From the IMG/VR virus record IMGVR_UViG_3300033149_005745, positions 1 through 24,242 of that record: a stretch of DNA of 24,242 nt; one strand, written 5' to 3'. The stretch comes from a virus. The position numbers were made by a program, and so were the translations under genes. This document shows positions 1 through 5,461 of the stretch, in pieces. The notes below the pieces were generated by a model that was not told the origin of the DNA, made no database searches, and saw only the letters and a program-made list of their open reading frames with translations. The number at the start of each line of letters is the position of its first letter. The first letter of the stretch is position 1.

Positions 1-2
1 TA

Positions 3-191
3 ACCACTCGAACCCCGGCTAAAAAGGGGAGAGCAATAGTCGAACTAGACACTGACGGGGCCTATGTAATGAGCGAGGAACTAATTGAGGAAAGCAATAA
101 GGTTAAGAACTTCGACAAATTTCTTTCAGACCTGGAAGAGGTGATATCATGTCAATCAAAGAGAAGACAACGGCCGCCCAACAAGAACTAA
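3..191 (+). CDS. C-terminal fragment of an unknown protein (5' end outside window)
   Basis: The third forward frame is open from the window edge to TAA at 189-191, about 62 codons; the other two forward frames hit stops within the first 25 bases or so. The readable part is acidic and charged, with VELDTDGAYVMSEELIEES near its start and a basic tail, QSKRRQRPPNKN. The ribosome binding site and the first 43 bases of the methyltransferase gene lie inside it, an overlap typical of coupled phage genes. No domain is recognisable in the fragment, so no function is proposed. The basic tail lies entirely in the overlap, so the true product could differ if the frame is not used. Confidence 0.5.
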   Translation, partial: TTRTPAKKGRAIVELDTDGAYVMSEELIEESNKVKNFDKFLSDLEEVISCQSKRRQRPPNKN

Positions 192-937
192 TAGAGATGG
201 AGGGCGAGAAGCCACCGTTTGAGACGACCACTCTTTGGGATTACCCAAGGCAAAGTTATGGCAAGAAACCCAAGGGAAACAACAAGTTCCAAGGCGTAAC
301 ACCAGCGTTCATAATTTGGAACATGCTGCAACGGTATACAAGTGAGGGCGACCTAGTCCTTGATCCTATGGCCGGAAGCGGTACAACCGTCGACGTTTGC
401 GAAGAAGAAAGAAGAGAAGTAATTGCGTACGATATTAACCCTCAGCATCCGAAGGTTGTTAAGCAGGATGCTCGCGAAATTCCGCTTCCAGATGAGTCCG
501 TCGATATGGTCTTTATAGATTCACCGTATGGAGATAATGTAGACTACTCAGACGACCCAAGGGATATTGGTAAAATCTCAGCGGAAGAGCCACAATTCTA
601 TGAAGAATTAGAAAAAGTAGCACTCGAACTGCATAGAGTCCTGAAGTGGGAAAAGACTCTGGGCTGGCTAATTGGTGACCAGTGGGTAAAAAGGAAGTTT
701 ACCCCCGTGGGATTTAGAATCTATGACATGCTTGTCAATAGGGTAGGCTTTCAACCATTGGATATTGTTTGCGTTGCTCGGAGAGGTCAGAGTTCCAACA
801 CTGGTGTTTGGCACTATCGAGCGCAAAAGTTTAACTTCTTTTTGAGGGGATTTAAATATCTCATCCTCGTCAAGAAAACTAAAAATGACGACAAGTCTGA
901 ATCCACTTCAAAGGTTAAATGGGGCAAATATAAATAG
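149..937 (+). CDS. DNA methyltransferase (adenine-N6 or cytosine-N4 type), permuted motif order
   Basis: This is probably an S-adenosylmethionine-dependent DNA amino-methyltransferase. The cofactor motif DPMAGSGTT is at residues 72-80, with the following acidic strand at YDINP (94-98). The catalytic loop is IDSPYGDNVDYSD around 123-135, where the family normally has (D/N/S)PPY. The C-terminal part (FFLRGFKYLILVKK, about 230-243) resembles the block near the end of the N-4/N-6 methylase fold. In the common beta class the catalytic motif precedes the cofactor motif; here the order is reversed. The start has a good GAGGTGA ribosome binding site at 138-144, four bases before the ATG. It sits directly upstream of the terminase, where a small terminase gene is often found. 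Likely roles are protecting phage DNA from host restriction or marking DNA. The target base and site cannot be read from the sequence. Confidence 0.85.
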   Translation: MSIKEKTTAAQQELIEMEGEKPPFETTTLWDYPRQSYGKKPKGNNKFQGVTPAFIIWNMLQRYTSEGDLVLDPMAGSGTTVDVCEEERREVIAYDINPQHPKVVKQDAREIPLPDESVDMVFIDSPYGDNVDYSDDPRDIGKISAEEPQFYEELEKVALELHRVLKWEKTLGWLIGDQWVKRKFTPVGFRIYDMLVNRVGFQPLDIVCVARRGQSSNTGVWHYRAQKFNFFLRGFKYLILVKKTKNDDKSESTSKVKWGKYK

Positions 938-980
938 CCGCGAAACGGGGCTCATCGTGCACGAACTTTAGCCGCGCGCG
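935..980. repeat. Direct repeat TAGCCGCG flanking a 10-bp palindrome
   Basis: TAGCCGCG occurs at 935-942 (containing the methyltransferase stop codon) and again at 969-976. Between them is the perfect palindrome TCGTGCACGA at 955-964, enclosed by GGCT (949-952) and AGCC (970-973), which can pair. The cluster lies about 200 bases before the terminase gene, where packaging recognition sites are often found in phages. It could equally be a weak transcription stop or an operator. No U-rich tail follows it. Confidence 0.4.
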
Positions 981-996
981 TACACACTCTTAGGTG

Positions 997-1127
997 TTGA
1001 TATTGATTCTAGCTATTGTGTATTGGCGCGGAAGAGAATAGAAGCTGCTTTCCACTCCAATTAAGTGTTTCTCCGTGGTTTTCTTCCGTTTTCCTCTCGT
1101 TATTTCTCTATTTCTGCTCTGTTTCAC
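997..1127 (+). other. Non-coding stretch: promoter-like motif and pyrimidine-rich tract
   Basis: TTGATATTGATT at 997-1008 closely resembles the sequence over and after the -35 box of the two promoters at 1128 and 5356, but no good -10 box follows at the right distance. From about 1050 to 1127 the + strand is strongly pyrimidine-rich, about four bases in five over the last 57, with repeated TTTC/TCTC blocks. No gene is visible here. The tract could be a packaging-related element, a rho-utilisation-like site, or simply skewed intergenic DNA. Confidence 0.4.
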
Positions 1128-1156
1128 TTGACATCGATCTGCGTCTGCTTTAAGAT
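1128..1156 (+). promoter_or_regulatory. sigma70-type promoter for terminase/portal
   Basis: A perfect -35 box TTGACA (1128-1133), a 17-base spacer and TAAGAT (1151-1156, four of six matches to TATAAT) lie just before the terminase gene. Transcription would start near 1163, leaving a very short leader of about a dozen bases before the ATG at 1175. The sequence after the -35 box, TCGATCTG, nearly matches the same region of the promoter at 5356. Confidence 0.75.
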
Positions 1157-1174
1157 AGACTTGGTGTCAGTGGC

Positions 1175-3310
1175 ATGATTTCGTACAAAAAGGGCAGAAT
1201 TTTGGTTCCACTTGAGGCGGACGCTGCTGTTATCCCAGATAGTTGGCTGGATATGTATGGGCGTGTTCTTCTTCCAGCCAAATGGGATGAGCAATCTTGG
1301 ATGTCGCTTTCCAAAAACGCTAAGCGTTTTGTTTATCTTTGCTTATCTAACTACAGTGTCTGGTTCAGACATATATTCCTTCCTTACGAAGGCCTTCGGG
1401 AGCGCGGCTATACTGAGGAGGAGACCGACGCGCTATATCCTTTTCGTCCACTTACGCCTGACATGACTGACTTTTCCGAATTTACCGGACTTCCCAGGTT
1501 TATGAATGACTACTGTAACCGGTTGGATAAGCATACTCCTTGGGGTTTTGTGGTTTCGGAGAAAAAGCCTGTCCATGATGATATTTGGAACTTGATGACC
1601 ATCCTTCCTACTGGTTGCTTTAAAAGCACTATGACGGGAATGGGCTTTTCATTGTTTGCGATTGGCCGCGATCCAACGGTGGCTATTTTAATCGCGGTGG
1701 AGACTAAGGAGCTGGGTGAGCGGTTCATTGTTACGGCTAAGGACCACATCAATCAGAACGAACGCTTCCGTTGGTTGCACGGCGATTTGCATGCTGATGA
1801 TAGTAGTGCGAAGTGGCAGACTACGGCCATAGTTGTTGATCGTCCCATAGATAGGTCAGCGCCTACGATGGAAATAACCGGCTACCGTGGGGCCATTCAG
1901 GGGTTGCGATTTGATATAGGTATAGGAGATGACTTGATTAGCCGTGAGAATTCACGCACTCCTGAGAGCCGTGCGCGGCTGATGGAGTGGATTGATGGTA
2001 GTGAGTTCCGTGGCCGACTCAACCCAAATCGGCGTATGCGGATTATTGTGGGGACGTTCCAGCGTTATGATGATTACTACCATGCCAAGAAGATAGAAAC
2101 ACTAGAGAAGAAGACCGGCATTTGGTCGTATGTTGAGGAGAAAATGATTCAAGGAGGTACTTGGCCTCCTAAGCTTGTTAATCCTGAGCGGGACAACGCC
2201 ATTGTTAAAGAGAATATTGTTGTGCCGGACGATTTGGTGACTATTTGGCCCGGGGAGTGGACGGCTGAGAAGCTAATTGATGAGTGGGTGGACAACGAGA
2301 CAACATTTGCACGCACCCGCCTTAACGAGGTTGTTGACCCAAAGAGTAAGATTTTCCAGGTACAATATTTGGAGGATATCAAAGCTGATGGCTACCACAC
2401 CAAGGACGGACTATTTCGTAAGCCTCTTCTATCCCGGTGGCCTGTGAGTGTGGGCATTCCCCAGGAAGGCTCCGACGTTTACCGGCTTTATACAGAACAG
2501 GGCTTTACCATAGAGCAGATGTTTTTTGTACTTTCGGTGGACCTTGCTTCGACCGAGACGTATACGTCTGACTATACGGTGTTCCATTTGTGGGGGTTTG
2601 ACCGGAATAGTTTGGTACGGGTTCTATTAAATCAGCTGCGGCGGAAAATGGCTGACCCGGACGTGATTGGGTCGCACCTGGCTACTTGGGTAAAGGCCTA
2701 TCGACCTGATAGATTGGTAGTGGAAGCGAACGCTGTTGAGAAGCTCTTTGCTCGGAGTTTGGTTGAAGTGGTCGGTCGTCCTGTGAATATTGTTGAGATG
2801 AAAGGCAACAAGATCGAGATGATCGAAAATGTTCGTGACTTGATTTCTTCTCGCCTGGTTTGGGTGCCGTGGGCAAACGATAACTATCGCACACCATATG
2901 TCTTTGCGTCGTTTATGGATGAACTAAATAACTATCCTATGGGACATGACGACACGGTGGCGGCTGCAGCACACGCGCTGTATGCTCTACGTCACTATGG
3001 CAGTCCCATCCGTGCTACTGTTGTACGGGGAAAGCCCCCCGAGGAGATGGCTGGTTACAATATTGAATTCGAGGAGGAAGCCGATGAAGATTTGATGGGC
3101 GTGCGGGTGTTTGGTGCGGGTGCTGCCCCTGTTGCGGTGACTGGGAGGCGGGCGAAGCCGTGGGATGTTCTGAATGCCATGGCAGCAGCTAGGCGGAAAC
3201 GGGCAGATGTCGTGGAAGACCCCCGCGATGTATTCCGCGCCGATCCAAATCATCCGGCGATACAGTATGAAAAAGCAGCAGCCAGACGTCCAACCGCTAG
3301 ACGTTCGTGA
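1175..3310 (+). CDS. terL: Terminase large subunit (packaging ATPase and nuclease)
   Basis: This is the motor that cuts and pumps phage DNA into the prohead through the portal. The ATPase part has a Walker A-like loop LPTGCFKST at residues 144-152, a Walker B strand GIGDD at 249-253 and a coupling-like VGTFQR at 292-297. The C-terminal RNase H-like nuclease has its acidic residues in SVDLA (D456), VVEAN (E517) and GHDD (D592/D593). At 711 residues it is long for the family: about 140 residues precede the P-loop, and a charged tail of about 100 follows the nuclease. The P-loop is unusual, with Phe149 where glycine normally precedes the lysine. The start is ATG 1175, with only a weak GGTG (1163-1166) upstream; the promoter position supports it. 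The last 44 bases overlap the portal gene. No small terminase gene is visible in the window. Confidence 0.95.
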   Translation: MISYKKGRILVPLEADAAVIPDSWLDMYGRVLLPAKWDEQSWMSLSKNAKRFVYLCLSNYSVWFRHIFLPYEGLRERGYTEEETDALYPFRPLTPDMTDFSEFTGLPRFMNDYCNRLDKHTPWGFVVSEKKPVHDDIWNLMTILPTGCFKSTMTGMGFSLFAIGRDPTVAILIAVETKELGERFIVTAKDHINQNERFRWLHGDLHADDSSAKWQTTAIVVDRPIDRSAPTMEITGYRGAIQGLRFDIGIGDDLISRENSRTPESRARLMEWIDGSEFRGRLNPNRRMRIIVGTFQRYDDYYHAKKIETLEKKTGIWSYVEEKMIQGGTWPPKLVNPERDNAIVKENIVVPDDLVTIWPGEWTAEKLIDEWVDNETTFARTRLNEVVDPKSKIFQVQYLEDIKADGYHTKDGLFRKPLLSRWPVSVGIPQEGSDVYRLYTEQGFTIEQMFFVLSVDLASTETYTSDYTVFHLWGFDRNSLVRVLLNQLRRKMADPDVIGSHLATWVKAYRPDRLVVEANAVEKLFARSLVEVVGRPVNIVEMKGNKIEMIENVRDLISSRLVWVPWANDNYRTPYVFASFMDELNNYPMGHDDTVAAAAHALYALRHYGSPIRATVVRGKPPEEMAGYNIEFEEEADEDLMGVRVFGAGAAPVAVTGRRAKPWDVLNAMAAARRKRADVVEDPRDVFRADPNHPAIQYEKAAARRPTARRS

Positions 3311-5144
3311 TGAAACAATTGAGAGTAGGCACGGCCCAGTTGATGCTCGGGTTTACCATTTTGCGGCGGGTACACCACAAGGCCCGATGTTGGGGATGGT
3401 TTCTGCCGCCGAGGGCATGCTCGATCGCGTGGTAGGAGGCTCAGCGCAGATAACAGATGAGACCGCCAAGCTGTTTGCGGCATATGCCAAGAGTAAGAAG
3501 GTGGCTACCCCACCTGTTGATCTAAATACGTATGTGTCGTTGGCTGATGAAGCAACTGTGCATGCGTGTATAGAGGCCAAGGTGGTTAGTATCTGTCAGC
3601 AGGGTTATAAGATACGCCCTCGTTGGGAACTGGCTGTGTTGGACCAGTCGCTGGCGCCCCTATCTGACATGTATGAGGCGCCTGTTGCCACGGATGAGCA
3701 ACTTAAGAAAGTTAGGCCTCAGCTGGAGAAGGCCGAGGCGTTCTTGTCATTGGGTATGCCTGACGAACCTTTCCCTGACCTGTTGGCTGGGATGTGGCGT
3801 GATTTGGAAACGGTGGGCCAAGGCTTTATTGAGTTTTCTCGCGATAAGCAGGGTGTTATTGACGGTATGTCTCCGTGCAAGGCGGTCACAATACGGTTCC
3901 TTGCTGATGGCTCTGGGTACATACAGATTCGGAATGGCAAGCGGAAGTTCTTTGCTAAATACACAGCGGATAAGGAGGAACGATATCGTTCAGTCAAGAT
4001 TGAAGCTGTGAAGCAGCAGTTGGGTGCCGGGGGTAGCAACTACGAGGTGATCGATCTTCCTGTTATGTGGGGGACGTTAGATAGGGGCATCCCTATTGGT
4101 TTGTTTAATAAGGCGATCACTGAGCCTGGTGATGTGGCTGCTGAGAAGGTTACCGAGCTACTTTGTATGAAGAAGGGCACGTCTAAGGATACGCTTTATG
4201 GTGAACCCGATACGATGTCAGCCGCCTATGATTTATTCGGGGCTAAATACGCAGCTGCGTTTAACGCTTCCTACTTTGAAAACTCAACAGTGCCACGTAT
4301 GGCGATTATTGTGCGAGGAGGGGAGCTGACATCAAAGGTGACTGATGCTATTCAAAGGTGGCTTAACGAACAGCAGCAGATTGATGCGATGAATAATGTG
4401 TTGATAATTGAAGTGCCTGGTATGGAAGTGGAGATTGAAAAGTGGGACCTGTCGGTTTCGCAGCTTAACGAATCTGGGTTTAATGAGTTTCGTGATCTTT
4501 GTGATCATCGTATTATGCGAGTGCATCGTGTGCCTCCCAGCGTTATTGCTTCGATAGAGGGACTAAACAGGGCGGTTAGCCAGGAGGCCAACTGGCAGTT
4601 TCTGGCGCAGGTCGTTCGCCCAGAGCAGCGGCGTATCGAATCTAGGTTCAACTATATTCTGCGGGAGGATTTGGGTCTGAAGGATGTAATGCTTGACCTT
4701 GCCCAGCCAGAGCTTATTTCGGAAAGGGAGCGGGCCGAGATATTCTCCATCCTTATGGGGAGGGGCGTGGTGAGCATTAACGAGGTGCGCAGGTACTATG
4801 GCAGGCCTCCAGTGGCCGGCGGTGACGAGCCATTTCTTAATTCTTTGGGCGTAGGGATTTTGCCTGTGCGTTTGGTTGAGGAAGTAGTGCGAGCTAATCT
4901 CGGTGTGGGGGCTGAAAACGGTAATGGTGAGGCTAAGCCACTTACTAGCGATATGAAGACGCCGCCCAATTCTGCCCCAATTTTTCAATTGCCTAATGCG
5001 TCCAAGGCGCTGTTTAATGCGATGGCGGTAGGGCAGCTTACTTCAGAGCAGCAGATGGATACGGCGATGATACTGGAGGATTTGGGTATTCCACAGATGG
5101 TGAGGTTTGTGCCGGAGGCCACCAAGGAAGATGATGATGTATAG
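3267..5144 (+). CDS. Portal protein
   Basis: This protein would form the dodecameric ring at one capsid vertex through which DNA enters and to which the tail attaches. It fits the HK97/SPP1-like portal family. YGEPDTMSAAYDLFGAKYAA is followed by FENSTVPRMAIIV (about residues 337-349) and then RVHRVPPSVI at 418-427 and LNRAVSQEANWQFL, with the long C-terminal helix region after it. These blocks are the conserved core of such portals. I prefer ATG 3267 (MKKQQPDVQ, 625 residues), a 44-base overlap with the terminase gene. The frame stays open to an earlier ATG at 3174, but those 31 extra residues look like out-of-frame terminase coding sequence. Neither start has a strong ribosome binding site, so coupling to terminase translation is likely. 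The acidic C-terminus ends with tandem stops (TAG TGA). Confidence 0.93.
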   Translation: MKKQQPDVQPLDVRDETIESRHGPVDARVYHFAAGTPQGPMLGMVSAAEGMLDRVVGGSAQITDETAKLFAAYAKSKKVATPPVDLNTYVSLADEATVHACIEAKVVSICQQGYKIRPRWELAVLDQSLAPLSDMYEAPVATDEQLKKVRPQLEKAEAFLSLGMPDEPFPDLLAGMWRDLETVGQGFIEFSRDKQGVIDGMSPCKAVTIRFLADGSGYIQIRNGKRKFFAKYTADKEERYRSVKIEAVKQQLGAGGSNYEVIDLPVMWGTLDRGIPIGLFNKAITEPGDVAAEKVTELLCMKKGTSKDTLYGEPDTMSAAYDLFGAKYAAAFNASYFENSTVPRMAIIVRGGELTSKVTDAIQRWLNEQQQIDAMNNVLIIEVPGMEVEIEKWDLSVSQLNESGFNEFRDLCDHRIMRVHRVPPSVIASIEGLNRAVSQEANWQFLAQVVRPEQRRIESRFNYILREDLGLKDVMLDLAQPELISERERAEIFSILMGRGVVSINEVRRYYGRPPVAGGDEPFLNSLGVGILPVRLVEEVVRANLGVGAENGNGEAKPLTSDMKTPPNSAPIFQLPNASKALFNAMAVGQLTSEQQMDTAMILEDLGIPQMVRFVPEATKEDDDV

Positions 5145-5180
5145 TGACTGTTAGATTATGCCAGCCCCGCAAGTTTTGAG

Positions 5181-5211
5181 GCACTCCTGCTCCTTGCCCG
5201 AGCAGGAGTGC
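5181..5211 (+). terminator. Perfect 12-bp hairpin after the portal gene
   Basis: GCACTCCTGCTC (5181-5192) and GAGCAGGAGTGC (5200-5211) are perfect inverted copies around a seven-base loop CTTGCCC. It lies 36 bases after the portal stop and before the next promoter. A U-tract is nearly absent: TCACTTTGTG follows on this strand, and the other strand has none. It may be an imperfect intrinsic terminator, or a structure that protects or processes the 3' end of the terminase-portal message. Confidence 0.65.
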
Positions 5212-5333
5212 TCACTTTGTGTATCATGCTTGAATATTGTCCTCCTCGTAGTCTCGCACCGTTCGCCAGGTCCCACGTACTTGGAGCTACCCCAGTGGTT
5301 TCACCATATCTTTGGATTTTTTAGACAAAAAAA

Positions 5334-5351
5334 TTTTGGTTTGTCCCAAAA
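5334..5351. promoter_or_regulatory. Inverted repeat upstream of the promoter, possible operator or UP element
   Basis: TTTTGG (5334-5339) and CCAAAA (5346-5351) are perfect inverted copies separated by six bases, ending four bases before the -35 box at 5356. A second, overlapping inverted pair, GACAAA (5324-5329) and TTTGTC (5340-5345), is also present. The whole 5317-5352 block is rich in A and T tracts, as expected of an UP element. A regulator site is inferred from position and symmetry only. Confidence 0.45.
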
Positions 5352-5355
5352 AGCC

Positions 5356-5383
5356 TTGACATTGATTTGAACTTCCTTATAAT
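5356..5383 (+). promoter_or_regulatory. Near-consensus sigma70 promoter for the head/tail operon
   Basis: Both boxes are perfect: TTGACA at 5356-5361 and TATAAT at 5378-5383, with a 16-base spacer. Transcription should start near 5390, giving an untranslated leader of about 70 bases. This is the strongest promoter visible in the window and is well placed to drive protease/scaffold, capsid and the genes beyond. Confidence 0.85.
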
Positions 5384-5461
5384 GGAAACTGAGTTAAACC
5401 CAAATATGAGCTTGTTCAGAGTAATAACTGATGGAATCTAGCCAGTTGGGGGCTGGTTGGC

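Noticed and set aside
1014-1026. A full third promoter behind TTGATA at 997
   Set aside because: Hexamers at the proper distance (TGTATT, GTATTG, TATTGG) are poor -10 boxes, so only the upstream motif was kept as a possible regulatory element.
3174-3266. N-terminal extension of the portal from ATG 3174
   Set aside because: The extra 31 residues lie fully within the terminase gene and read like out-of-frame sequence; MKKQQPDVQ at 3267 is a more natural start, although neither has a strong ribosome binding site.
3673-4011. A 112-codon forward frame inside the portal gene
   Set aside because: It is an out-of-frame shadow rich in Arg/Leu/Cys/Trp, within conserved portal coding sequence.
5158-5370. 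A 70-codon forward frame between portal and protease genes
   Set aside because: It runs through the perfect hairpin and the -35 box of the promoter, has no ribosome binding site, and its product has no natural protein character.
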